From Microcella sp. (GTDB lineage Bacteria > Actinomycetota > Actinomycetes > Actinomycetales > Microbacteriaceae), in the NCBI RefSeq assembly GCF_019739195.1, contig NZ_JAHHDS010000002.1:145535-209534 (forward strand): a DNA stretch of 64,000 nt. Reading direction: 5' to 3'. Positions 23,836-33,083 of this stretch are shown here, in pieces (within the stretch, counting starts at the first letter, position 1; every line of letters begins with the position of its first letter). The translations under genes were made by a program, and so were the position numbers. The notes beneath the pieces were generated by a model, which was given only the letters and a program-made list of their open reading frames with translations, had not been told where the DNA came from and made no database searches.

Positions 23836-26346
23836 CTACTCGGTCTGCCCCTGCGTCGTGATCGTGCCGCTCGTCACGCGGCGCGAGCCGCGCTTGCGCG
23901 TGCCGGGTGCCGGAGGCTCGGGCAGCGACTCGAGCACCGAGCCGAGCAGCTCGTCGGCCGACTTCGGGTCGAGCGTCGCCCGCACGCGAGCAGGCTTGCT
24001 CGCGACGGGCAGGTCGAGCAGATCGGCCGTGTCGACCTCGGGTGCCGGGGTCGGCTCGCTCGCGGGCTCGGCAGCAGCATCCGTCGCCGTCGGCAGCGTG
24101 ATAGCGCCCGTCGCCGTCGACGTGACCGTCTTCGCCGCGATGGCCGCGAGGGCGCGGCTCACGTCGTCGGTGATGGCGTGCGTGCCCGCCGAGGGGCCCG
24201 ACTTCGGGGCCGCGCCACCACGTTGGTTGCCGTTGCCTCCCGAAGCGCCGCCACCGCGACGACGATTGTTGACGCCGCCGCCGTTGGACCCTGAGTCGTT
24301 CGACGAGCGGTGCTTCGTGATGGGCTCGTGGTGCACGATGAGCCCGCGGCCGGCGCAGACCTCGCACGCCTCGCTGAACGTCTCGAGCAAACCGAGGCCC
24401 AGGCGCTTGCGCGTCATCTGCACGAGGCCCAGGCTCGTGACTTCAGCCACCTGATGCTTGGTGCGGTCGCGGCTCAAGCACTCCATGAGGCGGCGCAGCA
24501 CGAGATCACGGTTCGACTCGAGCACCATGTCGATGAAGTCGACGACGATGATGCCGCCGATGTCGCGCAGGCGCAGCTGGCGCACGAGCTCTTCGGCCGC
24601 TTCGAGGTTGTTCTTCGTGACGGTCTCTTCGAGGTTGCCGCCCGAACCGACGAACTTGCCGGTGTTGACGTCGACGACCGTCATGGCCTCAGTGCGGTCG
24701 ATGATGAGCGAGCCGCCCGAGGGCAGCCAAACCTTGCGGTCGAGCGCCTTCTCGATCTGCTCGCTGATGCGGTACTCGTCGAAGGGGTCGTGGTCGCCCT
24801 CGTGCTTCTGCACGCGGTCGAGCAAATCGGGGGCGACGCCGCGCAAGTACGACTCGATGGTCTGCTGCGCGTCGCTGCCGCTGATGACGAGCGAGCGGAA
24901 GTCTTCGTTGAAGACGTCGCGAATGATCTTGATGAGCAGGTCGGGCTCACTGTGCAGCAGGGCCGGTGCGGGCGTGTTCTCGAGCTGCTGGCTGATGTCA
25001 GCCCACTGGCTCGTGAGGCGCTGCACGTCGAGAGTGAGCTGCTCTTCGGTCGCACCCTCAGCCGCGGTGCGCACAATGACGCCGACGTTCTCGGGCAGCA
25101 CGTCTTTCAGAATCTTCTTGAGGCGTGCGCGCTCGGTGTCGGGCAGCTTGCGGCTGATGCCACTCATCGAGCCGTTGGGCACGTAGACGAGGTAGCGGCC
25201 CGGGAGGCTCACCTGGCTCGTGAGGCGAGCACCCTTGTGGCCGATGGGGTCTTTCGTGACCTGCACGAGCACCTTGTCGCCGGGCTTGAGCGCAAGCTCG
25301 ATGCGGCGCGGCTGGGTCTTGCCGTCGCTGTCGAGCGCGGCGGAATCCCAGTCGACCTCGCCCGAGTAGAGCACGGCGTTGCGGCCGCGGCCGATGTCGA
25401 CGAAGGCGGCCTCCATGCTCGGCAGCACGTTCTGCACCTTGCCGAGGTAGACGTTGCCGATGAGGCTCGACTCTTGCGAGCGGGCCACATAGTGCTCGAC
25501 GAGCACGCCGTCTTCGAGCACGCCGATCTGGATGCGGCCGTCTTTCGACCGCACGATCATCTGGCGGTCGACGCTCTCGCGGCGGGCGAGAAACTCGGCT
25601 TCGGTGACGACGGGGCGACGACGACCGGCATCGCGACCATCGCGGCGACGCTGCTTCTTGGCCTCAAGACGGGTCGAGCCCTTGATGCGCTGCGGCTCGG
25701 TGATCGGCTCGGGGGTGCGGCGGCCGCGCTGGTTGCCGCCCTGCTGGCTGTCGCGCTGAGTGTCGGGGCGCGAACCGTCACCGTCGGTGGATGCTCCGCC
25801 TCGCGTACGGCGAGAGCGCGAGCGACGACGGCTCGTGCCCTCCGAGTCGTCGAACTCGTCGTCGCGCTCGACCGCGCGGGCGGGCAGCGCGGCGACCGGC
25901 GGCGCGAAGAACAGCAACGACGTCGTCGACTCGGGCTTGAGCTCGGGGAACGCGGGCTCGGTCGGCACCGCGGGCTGCTCGGCCGACGCGGGCTGCTCGG
26001 TCGACGCGGGCTGCTCGGCCGACGCGGGCTGCTCGGCCGAAGCGGCCGGCTCCTGCGTCGACTCGGCGTCGAGCTCGGGCGACTCTGCGGCCTTCTTCGA
26101 CGTTGATCGCTGTGCCGGGGTCTTCGCGGCGGGGCTGGCGGGCGCCTCCGGCTCGGCGGGCGCCGCGGCCTCGGCAGCAGCATCCGTCATCGGCTCGGCG
26201 ACCGGCTCGGCGAGCGGGCGATCATCGAAGCCGGGCTCGCCTTGGCCGGCGTGCTCGCTGGCCTTCTTCGGGGTGGCTTTGCCGAAGAGTCGCGTGCGCT
26301 TCTTGGGTGCCGTCGTGTCGTCGTTCGTGTTGTCGTCACTCACCAT
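23836..26346 (-). CDS. rne: Ribonuclease E/G
   Basis: An 836-residue endoribonuclease that starts decay and processing of most RNAs. The N-terminal 240 residues are low-complexity and acidic, with a tandem ASAEQP repeat; the S1 domain follows (about 280-370, NVYLGKVQNVLPSMEAAFVD in part). The catalytic DNase-I-like domain carries both metal aspartates in TVVDVNTGKFVG and GGIIVVDFIDM, and the Zn-link CEVCAGRG. The C-terminal tail is Gly/Asn-rich, then Ala-rich. Catalytic core in the middle with disordered arms on both sides is the actinobacterial layout. I chose the ATG at 26346 because GAGGAG lies 10 nt upstream; a TTG at 26364 is less likely. Confidence 0.94.
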   Translation of the reverse strand: MVSDDNTNDDTTAPKKRTRLFGKATPKKASEHAGQGEPGFDDRPLAEPVAEPMTDAAAEAAAPAEPEAPASPAAKTPAQRSTSKKAAESPELDAESTQEPAASAEQPASAEQPASTEQPASAEQPAVPTEPAFPELKPESTTSLLFFAPPVAALPARAVERDDEFDDSEGTSRRRSRSRRTRGGASTDGDGSRPDTQRDSQQGGNQRGRRTPEPITEPQRIKGSTRLEAKKQRRRDGRDAGRRRPVVTEAEFLARRESVDRQMIVRSKDGRIQIGVLEDGVLVEHYVARSQESSLIGNVYLGKVQNVLPSMEAAFVDIGRGRNAVLYSGEVDWDSAALDSDGKTQPRRIELALKPGDKVLVQVTKDPIGHKGARLTSQVSLPGRYLVYVPNGSMSGISRKLPDTERARLKKILKDVLPENVGVIVRTAAEGATEEQLTLDVQRLTSQWADISQQLENTPAPALLHSEPDLLIKIIRDVFNEDFRSLVISGSDAQQTIESYLRGVAPDLLDRVQKHEGDHDPFDEYRISEQIEKALDRKVWLPSGGSLIIDRTEAMTVVDVNTGKFVGSGGNLEETVTKNNLEAAEELVRQLRLRDIGGIIVVDFIDMVLESNRDLVLRRLMECLSRDRTKHQVAEVTSLGLVQMTRKRLGLGLLETFSEACEVCAGRGLIVHHEPITKHRSSNDSGSNGGGVNNRRRGGGASGGNGNQRGGAAPKSGPSAGTHAITDDVSRALAAIAAKTVTSTATGAITLPTATDAAAEPASEPTPAPEVDTADLLDLPVASKPARVRATLDPKSADELLGSVLESLPEPPAPGTRKRGSRRVTSGTITTQGQTE
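25973..26044. repeat. Four tandem 18-bp units in rne
   Basis: The unit GGCTGCTCGGCCGACGCG occurs four times head to tail on the plus strand, with one change each in units 2 and 4. It encodes a six-residue ASAEQP-type repeat in the N-terminal disordered arm of RNase E. Being a multiple of three, changes in copy number keep the frame. Confidence 0.9.
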
Positions 26347-26397
26347 CGCTGGTGCACTCCTCAACCGCTCGAGCCGCGCCCGTACGGTGACATTGGG

Positions 26398-26420
26398 GGC
26401 GAGAGAGATTCTCTCTCGCC
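26398..26420. repeat. Perfect 23-bp palindrome in the rne leader
   Basis: Arms GGCGAGAGAGA and TCTCTCTCGCC are perfect complements around a single T. It can form a hairpin in the rne mRNA or serve as a protein-binding dyad. Confidence 0.8.
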
Positions 26421-26706
26421 GAAATCTTTGGTTGTCGCAGCGTGCGCCCCCGACTCGGGTCCGGCGCTCAAGCGCCCTCTCACGACGCGGTCACTGCCGC
26501 CGCATTCGCCCTGTCACCACGGTGCGGCTGAGGAAACTGGCTATCCCTCGCGGTCGCGGCAATCGGTGCCGCAATACTGGTCCGGTTATGCCCGGAAAGC
26601 TTTGTTGGTGGTCGTCGCGAGCGCGGCTGGCGACGACTGCCCCTCATTATCGCACGGACTCGGCGACTCAGGACGTTCGACCCGGGTGCGACTCACCTGG
26701 CGCCGC

Positions 26707-26712
26707 CATAAT
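26707..26712 (+). promoter_or_regulatory. -10-like hexamer for the VKOR gene
   Basis: CATAAT (five of six to TATAAT) ends 6 nt before the GTG at 26719. A GGGAG lies directly against the GTG, too close to act as a Shine-Dalgarno sequence, so leaderless translation is likely. Confidence 0.5.
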
Positions 26713-26718
26713 CGGGAG

Positions 26719-27351
26719 GTGACTGTCTCGACTGCGCCCGCCCTTCACCCTGCTGCGGATGCTCGCCGCCCGTTCGGCCTCGCCTTCACGCTCATCGTGA
26801 CCGGCGCGGTGGGGTGGTACGGCGCAATGTCGCTCATCATCGAGCGCGTGCGGTCGCTGCTCGATCCGGAGTACGTGCTCAACTGCGACGTGAACCCGCT
26901 CGTCTCGTGCGGCGAGATCATGAGCACGTGGCAGGCATCGCTACTCGGTTTTCCGAACCCGCTGCTCGGCGTCGCCGGGCTCGTCGCGCCCATTGCCGTG
27001 GGGGTCGCCCTGCTTGCTGGCGCGCGCTTCGCCCGCTGGTTCTGGTGGAGCTTCATGGTCGGCGTGACGGGCGCCTTCGTCTTCGTGCTGTGGCTCGTCG
27101 ATCAGGCGCTGTTCCAGATCGGCGTGCTGTGCCCGTGGTGCATGCTCGTCTGGGTCATGGTGATTCCGATGTTCTGGGTGCTGCTGACCTGGTCGCTCGC
27201 CGCCGGAGTGCTCGTCGACAGCCCGCGCGCACGCGCGTTCGGCTCCACGGTGCTGCCGTTCGTCTGGGTGCCGATTCTGGCGACAATCGTTGCCATCGCC
27301 GTCATGATAGTCGTGCAGTTTCCGACGCTCATCTCTCTGCTGCTGGGCTGA
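26719..27351 (+). CDS. Vitamin K epoxide reductase (VKOR) family protein
   Basis: A 210-residue integral membrane thiol oxidoreductase that, in actinobacteria, reoxidises DsbA-like proteins and passes electrons to menaquinone. Four to five helices are visible. The loop cysteines C56 and C64 (CDVNPLVSC) and the quinone-side CPWC pair C138/C141 are all present, followed by the MLVW helix. A DsbA partner is not encoded nearby. I placed the start at GTG 26719; the long upstream open frame overlaps the rne leader and lacks family similarity. It is the only rightward gene between rne and the ndk group. Confidence 0.9.
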   Translation: MTVSTAPALHPAADARRPFGLAFTLIVTGAVGWYGAMSLIIERVRSLLDPEYVLNCDVNPLVSCGEIMSTWQASLLGFPNPLLGVAGLVAPIAVGVALLAGARFARWFWWSFMVGVTGAFVFVLWLVDQALFQIGVLCPWCMLVWVMVIPMFWVLLTWSLAAGVLVDSPRARAFGSTVLPFVWVPILATIVAIAVMIVVQFPTLISLLLG

Positions 27352-27373
27352 CGACGCCCCGCCGGTCAGCGGT

Positions 27374-27796
27374 CTAGTCGAACCAGAGCGCGAGCTCGCG
27401 CGCGGCCGACTCGGGCGAGTCAGAGCCGTGCACGAGGTTCTGCTGCACCTTCAGGCCCCAGTCGCGGCCGAGGTCGCCGCGAATCGTGCCGGGGGCAGCC
27501 GTCGTGGGGTCGGTCGTGCCGGCGAGCGAGCGGAAGCCCTCGATGACGCGGTTGCCGGCGACGCGAGCGGCGACGACGGGGCCCGACTCCATGAACTCGA
27601 CGAGCGGCTCGTAGAAGGGCTTGCCCTCGTGCTCGGCGTAGTGCGCGGCGAGCAGATCGCGGTCGGGCTGCACGAGCTTGAGGTCGACGAGCTGGTAGCC
27701 CTTCGCCTCGATGCGGCGCAGAATCTCTCCCGTCAGATTGCGGGCGACGCCGTCGGGCTTGATCAGTACGAGGGTCTCTTCAACGGTGGTAGTCAT
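27374..27796 (-). CDS. ndk: Nucleoside diphosphate kinase
   Basis: A 140-residue enzyme that balances nucleoside triphosphates by phosphate transfer through a histidine. It starts [19 protein letters not shown], has [20 protein letters not shown], the [20 protein letters not shown] loop, and the active-site histidine in [16 protein letters not shown]. The ATG at 27796 has AGGAGACC upstream; the longer frame upstream overlaps the DUF4233 gene in a different frame. Its start overlaps the DUF4233 stop by 4 bases, as the last gene of the ileS-folC-DUF4233-ndk run. Confidence 0.96.
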   Translation of the reverse strand: MTTTVEETLVLIKPDGVARNLTGEILRRIEAKGYQLVDLKLVQPDRDLLAAHYAEHEGKPFYEPLVEFMESGPVVAARVAGNRVIEGFRSLAGTTDPTTAAPGTIRGDLGRDWGLKVQQNLVHGSDSPESAARELALWFD

Positions 27797-28215
27797 GTGG
27801 TCTCCTGATCGGTCGAGTCGGATGATGAGAGGTAGGCGGCCTTCGCGTCGTCGAGCTGGCGCCCCTTCACGACACCGTAAATCCAGAACGCGACGAACAC
27901 GGCGGCGGTGACGGCGGCGAGCACCTCGATGAACCCCGTGGCGAGCAGCAGCACCTGCAGCGCAGAGCCGAACCACACGCCCCAGCGGTAACGCGCGACG
28001 CGCATCGCCACGATGAGCAGCAGCACGAGCACACCGCCGCCGAGAAAGACGGTTGACGAGGGCAGCACGCCGAGTCCGTTGATGGCGAGCGTGCCGAAGG
28101 CGACCGCAAGAATCTCCATGCCGAGCGTGATGCTCAGCAGCGACTCGGTCGCGCTTCGGTCGCGGCGCGGGCGCCGGGGCTCTGGCGTATCGAGGGTCGA
28201 GGGTGCGTCGCTCAC
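27793..28215 (-). CDS. DUF4233 family membrane protein
   Basis: A 140-residue protein with a charged N-terminus (about 28 residues, [12 protein letters not shown]) and four membrane helices, of the family that sits between folC and ndk in many actinobacteria. The motif [20 protein letters not shown] starts the first helix and [19 protein letters not shown] the third. The role is unknown; the strict gene neighbourhood suggests a link with folate or nucleotide metabolism, but this is weak. I chose the GTG at 28215, which overlaps the folC stop codon in a GTGA junction; a TTG at 28224 is the alternative. Confidence 0.85.
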   Translation of the reverse strand: MSDAPSTLDTPEPRRPRRDRSATESLLSITLGMEILAVAFGTLAINGLGVLPSSTVFLGGGVLVLLLIVAMRVARYRWGVWFGSALQVLLLATGFIEVLAAVTAAVFVAFWIYGVVKGRQLDDAKAAYLSSSDSTDQETT

Positions 28216-29573
28216 AGTGCCCAATTCTGCTCTGCCGCGATGAGCATCGCCTGACCGGCCATCGTCACCGACCCCGTGATGAGCACGGCATCGTTGGGGC
28301 CGGCCTCCTGCCGCGCGAGGTCAATCGCGGTGGCGAGGCTCGGCTCGACCTGCACGCGGTCGGCGCCCGCGATCGACGCGACGGTCTCGGCGAGCTCGTC
28401 CGCCTGCAGCGAGCGCGCAGTGCCGCTGCTGCTCACGATGAAGCGGTCGACGACGGGGTCAAGAGCCTCGATGATGCCGCGCACGTCTTTGTCGTCGAGC
28501 ACACCGACGATCGCCGTGACCGACTCGAACGCGAAAGAACCGAGCATGGCCTTGGCGAGCGCCTCAGCGCCGTGCGGGTTGTGCGCGGCATCGATGAGCA
28601 CGCTCGGCTCGATGCCGATGAGCTGCAGGCGCCCTGGGCTCGTGACGGTGCCCAGACCCTCGGCGAGCACCTCGTCGGTGAGCCGCTGAGTGCCATTGCC
28701 GAGAAACGACTCGACAGCCGCGATGGCGACGGCCGCGTTCTGCGCCTGATGGATGCCGAAGAGGGGCACGAAGAGCTCGGTGTACTCCCCCGCCCTGCCG
28801 CGCACATCGATGAGTTGTCCGCCGACCGCGAGGCGGGCATCCGTCAGCGCGAAGCCGACGCCCTCGCAGACCAGCTCGGCCTCGTCGCGCTCGGAGGCGG
28901 TGAGAATCTCGTCCATCGCCTCCGGCTGCTGCAGGGCCGAGACGACGGTGGCTGCGGGCTTGATGATGCCGGCCTTCGTGCGCGCGATCTCGCCGACCGT
29001 GCTGCCGAGAAACTTCTCGTGGTCGAGCGCGATGGGCGTGAGCACAGCGACGTCGCCATCGGCGATGTTCGTCGAATCCCACTCGCCGCCCATGCCGACC
29101 TCGAGAATCGCGACGTCGACGGGCGCATCGGCGAAGGCCGCGAACGACAGCAGGGTGAGCGCTTCGAAGTTGCTCAGGGGTGCCTCGCCGTTGGCGGCCT
29201 GCTCGGCGTCGACCATGAGCAGGTAGGGCGCGATGTCGCCCCAGGTGTCGGCGAGCATGCGGTCGCTGATGGGCTCGCCGTCGATGACGATGCGCTCGTT
29301 GAGCCGCATGAGGTGCGGGCTGGTGAGCAGGCCCGTGCGCAGCCCGTAGGCGCGCAGGATGCTCTCGATCATGCGAGCCGTCGACGTCTTGCCGTTCGTG
29401 CCCGTGACGTGCACGATCGCGAAACTGCGGTGCGGGTCGCCGAGCAACTCGGCGGCGCGACGGGTCGGCCCGAGGCGCGGCTGCGGCGTGGCCTCGCCGA
29501 TGCGCGCCAGCAGTTCGGCGTGCACCGCCTCGGCGGCCGCGCGGTCGTCGGCGTTGCGGTCTGCGGGGGTCAT
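28212..29573 (-). CDS. folC: Folylpolyglutamate synthase/dihydrofolate synthase
   Basis: A 453-residue Mur-ligase-type ATPase that adds glutamate to dihydropteroate and to folates. It shows [20 protein letters not shown] (P-loop), [12 protein letters not shown] (the conserved folate-side TSPHL), [35 protein letters not shown] in two segments, and the C-terminal [13 protein letters not shown]. Length is in the usual range. It overlaps ileS by 4 bases upstream and DUF4233 downstream. Confidence 0.95.
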   Translation of the reverse strand: MTPADRNADDRAAAEAVHAELLARIGEATPQPRLGPTRRAAELLGDPHRSFAIVHVTGTNGKTSTARMIESILRAYGLRTGLLTSPHLMRLNERIVIDGEPISDRMLADTWGDIAPYLLMVDAEQAANGEAPLSNFEALTLLSFAAFADAPVDVAILEVGMGGEWDSTNIADGDVAVLTPIALDHEKFLGSTVGEIARTKAGIIKPAATVVSALQQPEAMDEILTASERDEAELVCEGVGFALTDARLAVGGQLIDVRGRAGEYTELFVPLFGIHQAQNAAVAIAAVESFLGNGTQRLTDEVLAEGLGTVTSPGRLQLIGIEPSVLIDAAHNPHGAEALAKAMLGSFAFESVTAIVGVLDDKDVRGIIEALDPVVDRFIVSSSGTARSLQADELAETVASIAGADRVQVEPSLATAIDLARQEAGPNDAVLITGSVTMAGQAMLIAAEQNWAL

Positions 29574-32500
29574 GCGCGCACCACCTTCACCGTGACGGAT
29601 GCTCCGTCGCCGACCGCCGTCGTCTCGCCCTCGCCAGCCGCACCGACGTCGATCGAGGTGGCGAGCGTCTCTGAGCCGATGAGCGCTTCGTGCGCTGCGA
29701 TCGCGGCGCGAGTCGTCTCGTCGTCAGAGCCGAGGCTCAGCGCGATGCGGTCGCTCACGTCGAGCCCCGCGTCTTTGCGCGCCTGCTGAACGGCACGCAC
29801 GACGTCGCGCGCGAGACCCTCGGCGGCGAGCTCGGGGGTGACGCGAGTGTCGAGTAGCACGAACCCCGTGCCGGGCAAGAAGGCCACGGCGGCGGCAGGG
29901 TCGTCGAGTTCAAGCTCGAGTGTGTACTCCCCCGGCTCGAGCGCGATGCCGCCTGCTGTCACGCTGTCGCCGTCGATCGACCAGTCGCCGGCCTTCGCCG
30001 CGGCGATGACCTGCTGCACCTGCTTGCCGATGCGCGGGCCGAGGCCGCGCGCGTTGACGGCGAGGCGGCGCGCGATGCCGTACTCGGCGACGAGCTGCTC
30101 GTCGAACTCGACGAGAGTCACCGTCTTGACGTTGAGCTCATCGCGCACGATGTCGCTGAACGCCTCGAGCGCGGCCGCGTCAGGCGTCACGATCGTGAGG
30201 GTCTGCAGCGGCAGGCGCACGCGCAGGCCCTGCGCCTTGCGCAACGCCAGGCCCGAGCTGGCGATCGCGCGCACGCGGTCCATCGCGGTGACGAGCGACG
30301 CGTCAGCCGGGAAGTCCTCGGCCTGCGGCCAGTCGGTGAGGTGCACGCTCTCGCCGCCCGTGAGGCCTCGCCAGACCTCTTCAGCAACGAGGGGCGCGAG
30401 CGGGGCCGACAGGCGGGCGAGGGTCTCGAGCACGGTGAAGAGGGTGTCGTGAGCATCCCGATCATCGCCCGCCCAGAAGCGATCACGCGACCGGCGCACG
30501 TACCAGTTGGTGAGCACATCGGCGAAGTCGCGCAGGGCGGCAGCGGCGAGCGGGGCGTCGAGGGCTTCGAGCTGGGTCGTCACCTCGACCACGAGATCGC
30601 GCGTCTTGGCGAGCAGGTAGCGGTCGAGCACGTTCGTCGAGTCGCTGCGGCGACGAGCCTCGCCGAGCGTGCCGGCATTGGCGTACAACGTGAAGAAGTA
30701 GTAGGTGCTCCACAGCGGCAGCAAGAATTCGCGCACCCCCGCGCGAATGCCCTCCTCGGTGACGACGAGGTTGCCGCCGCGAATGACCGAGCTCGACATG
30801 AGGAACCAGCGCATGGCGTCGGCGCCGTCACGCTCGAACACCTCGCCCACGTCGGGGTAGTTGCGCAGGCTCTTCGACATCTTCTGGCCGTCGTTGCCGA
30901 GCACGATGCCGTGGCTGATGACGCTCGAGAACGCCGGCCGGTCGAACAGCGCCGTGGCGAGCACGTGCATCGTGTAGAACCAGCCGCGGGTCTGCCCGAT
31001 GTACTCGACGATGAAGTCGCTCGGGTTGTGGCTCTCGAACCAGTCGGCGTTCTCGAACGGGTAGTGCACCTGGGCGAAGGGCATCGAACCCGAGTCGAAC
31101 CAGACGTCGAAGACATCCTCGATGCGGCGCATGGTCGACTGCCCCGTGGGGTCGTCGGGGTTCGGGCGCGTGAGCTCGTCGATGAAGGGGCGGTGCAGGT
31201 CGACCTCGCCCTCGGCGTTGCGCGGCAGGGCACCGAAGTCGACCTCGAGCTCGGCGAGCGAGCCGTAGACGTCGACCCGCGGGTGATTCGGGTCGTCGCT
31301 CTTCCAGACCGGGATCGGGCTGCCCCAGTAGCGGTTGCGGCTGATCGACCAGTCGCGCGCGCCCTCGAGCCACTTGCCGAACTGCCCGTGCTTGACGTTG
31401 CCGGGCACCCAGGTGATCTGCTCGTTCAGCTCGAGCGCGCGATCACGCAACTCGGTGACGCGCACGAACCAGCTCGAGACGGCCTTGTAGATGAGCGGGT
31501 TGCGGCACCGCCAGCAGTGCGGGTAGCTGTGCTCGTAGCTGCGCAGCTGCAGTAGGCGACCCTGCTCGCGCAGCATGCCGACCAGGGTCTTGTTGGCGTC
31601 GAAGACCTGCAGCCCGGCAACTTCTGAGACGACGGCCAAGAACTTGCCGCCGTCGTCGACCGAGATGATGGTCGGGATACCCGCGGCGGCGCAGGTGTTC
31701 TGGTCGTCTTCACCGTAGGCGGGCGCCTGGTGCACGATGCCCGTACCCTCGCCCGTGGCCACGTAGTCGGCGACGAGAATCTGGAAGGCCTGCGGCCCGT
31801 AGTCGTCGACGAAGTAGTCCCACAGGCGGTCGTACTGCACGCCGCCGAGCTCGGCGCCCGAGATCGTGCGCGAGATCGCGTCGCGCGCGGCCGCGGCGTC
31901 GGCGTAGCCGAGCTCTTTCGCGTAGGCCGCGACGGTGTCGGCGGCGAGCAGGAAGGTGCGGGCATCCGTCGGCTCGATCTCGGTGCCTCGCGGCACGATC
32001 GCGTACTCGATCGCCGGGCCCACGGCGAGCGCCGCGTTCGTCGGCAGGGTCCAGGGGGTCGTCGTCCAGGCGAGCGCCTCGACGCCGGTGAGCCCGAGCG
32101 CCTCGGCTTTCTCGCCCACGAGCGGGAAGGTCACGGTCACCGACTGGTCTTGCCGCATTTGGTAGACGTCGTCGTCCATGCGCAGCTCGTGGTTCGACAG
32201 CGGTGTCTCATCGCGCCAGCAGTACGGCAGCACGCGATAGCCCTCGTAGGCGAGGCCCTTCTCGTGCAGCGTCTTGAAGGCCCACAGCACGCTCTCCATG
32301 AACGTGATGTCGAGCGTCTTGTAGTCGTTCTCGAAGTCGACCCAGCGCGCCTGACGCGTCACATAGCTCTGCCACTCGTCGGTGTAGCGCAGCACGCTCT
32401 CGCGAGCCTTGGCGTTGAACGCCTGCACGCCCATCTCTTCGATCTGGGCCTTCTCGGTGATGCCGAGCTGCTTCATCGCCTCGAGCTCGGCGGGCAGCCC

Positions 32501-32785
32501 GTGGGTGTCCCACCCGAATCGGCGGTGCACCTGCTTGCCGCGCATCGTCTGGAAGCGCGGGAAGACGTCTTTCGCGTATCCCGTCAGCAGGTGGCCGTAG
32601 TGCGGCAGGCCGTTGGCGAACGGCGGGCCGTCGTAAAAGACCCACTCGTCGCAGCCTTCGCGCTGAGCGACCGAGCGTCGGAAGGTGTCGTGCGCGGCCC
32701 AGTAGCCCAGCACCTCGTGCTCGAGCGACGGAAAGCTCGGCGAGGCGACGACCGACGTGTCGTCGCGATGAAGGGGGTAAACCAT
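29570..32785 (-). CDS. ileS: Isoleucyl-tRNA synthetase
   Basis: A 1071-residue class I synthetase that charges tRNA-Ile, with CP1 editing domain. The HIGH motif reads HYGH at 62-65 ([10 protein letters not shown]), typical of the eukaryote-like (type 2) IleRS that tolerates mupirocin; the KMSKS motif is intact ([16 protein letters not shown]). The editing site [13 protein letters not shown] is present. The C-terminal region lacks the zinc-binding cysteines of the E. coli type. A T-box leader precedes the ATG, so expression should follow the charging level of tRNA-Ile. Confidence 0.95.
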   Translation of the reverse strand: MVYPLHRDDTSVVASPSFPSLEHEVLGYWAAHDTFRRSVAQREGCDEWVFYDGPPFANGLPHYGHLLTGYAKDVFPRFQTMRGKQVHRRFGWDTHGLPAELEAMKQLGITEKAQIEEMGVQAFNAKARESVLRYTDEWQSYVTRQARWVDFENDYKTLDITFMESVLWAFKTLHEKGLAYEGYRVLPYCWRDETPLSNHELRMDDDVYQMRQDQSVTVTFPLVGEKAEALGLTGVEALAWTTTPWTLPTNAALAVGPAIEYAIVPRGTEIEPTDARTFLLAADTVAAYAKELGYADAAAARDAISRTISGAELGGVQYDRLWDYFVDDYGPQAFQILVADYVATGEGTGIVHQAPAYGEDDQNTCAAAGIPTIISVDDGGKFLAVVSEVAGLQVFDANKTLVGMLREQGRLLQLRSYEHSYPHCWRCRNPLIYKAVSSWFVRVTELRDRALELNEQITWVPGNVKHGQFGKWLEGARDWSISRNRYWGSPIPVWKSDDPNHPRVDVYGSLAELEVDFGALPRNAEGEVDLHRPFIDELTRPNPDDPTGQSTMRRIEDVFDVWFDSGSMPFAQVHYPFENADWFESHNPSDFIVEYIGQTRGWFYTMHVLATALFDRPAFSSVISHGIVLGNDGQKMSKSLRNYPDVGEVFERDGADAMRWFLMSSSVIRGGNLVVTEEGIRAGVREFLLPLWSTYYFFTLYANAGTLGEARRRSDSTNVLDRYLLAKTRDLVVEVTTQLEALDAPLAAAALRDFADVLTNWYVRRSRDRFWAGDDRDAHDTLFTVLETLARLSAPLAPLVAEEVWRGLTGGESVHLTDWPQAEDFPADASLVTAMDRVRAIASSGLALRKAQGLRVRLPLQTLTIVTPDAAALEAFSDIVRDELNVKTVTLVEFDEQLVAEYGIARRLAVNARGLGPRIGKQVQQVIAAAKAGDWSIDGDSVTAGGIALEPGEYTLELELDDPAAAVAFLPGTGFVLLDTRVTPELAAEGLARDVVRAVQQARKDAGLDVSDRIALSLGSDDETTRAAIAAHEALIGSETLATSIDVGAAGEGETTAVGDGASVTVKVVRA

Positions 32786-32829
32786 GGTGACTCCGGTCGG
32801 TGGTTGCTGCGGTCAGTGGATGCTGCGAT

Positions 32830-33035
32830 CACTTTCCGCGAGGACGACCTGCCGTGACCGGCCTGCCGCGGTACCACCCCGCTTGCGCGGCATCCTTTTG
32901 CTGAAGGGATGCTGCGCCTCTCTGCATCGGCTGTGACGGGCCTGCCCCGCTCGGGTCTAGTGGTCTACCTAGGTAGACGTTCTTCCGAGAACTCCCCGGT
33001 GATGGCCGGTTCACTGTCTCTGCGTCTATGGTAGC
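32830..33035 (-). promoter_or_regulatory. T-box riboswitch of ileS
   Basis: On the minus strand the conserved T-box sequence GGGTGGTACCGCGG is at 32879-32866, about 80 nt before the ileS ATG. Upstream is a short stem-I region whose likely specifier ATC (33003-33001) matches an isoleucine codon, and a perfect palindrome GTCTACCTAGGTAGAC (32963-32978) that can form a linker hairpin. No terminator T tract is visible, so control is probably at translation, as known for actinobacterial ileS T-boxes. The exact borders are approximate. Confidence 0.87.
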
Positions 33036-33083
33036 GGGCCGATGCCGGGGAATACTTCGTGCTGCGGGTACGCTCGACCTCTT

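Larger units (their letters stand above)
26347..26718. promoter_or_regulatory. rne leader and VKOR upstream region
   Basis: The 372 bases hold no gene. On the minus strand a GATAAT hexamer (26646-26651) is the best -10 candidate for rne, which would give a leader of about 290 nt. The leader contains an 8-bp stem, GTCGTCGC/GCGACGAC (26611-26637), at its 5' end and a perfect 11-bp inverted repeat around one base (26398-26420, arms GGCGAGAGAGA) about 50 nt before the start. A long structured rne leader recalls RNase E autoregulation in enterobacteria, which is only an analogy here. Confidence 0.45.

Noticed and set aside
25968..26050. Sequencing or assembly artefact for the rne minisatellite
   Set aside because: Units carry distinct single-base differences and keep the reading frame, so a real repeat is more likely.
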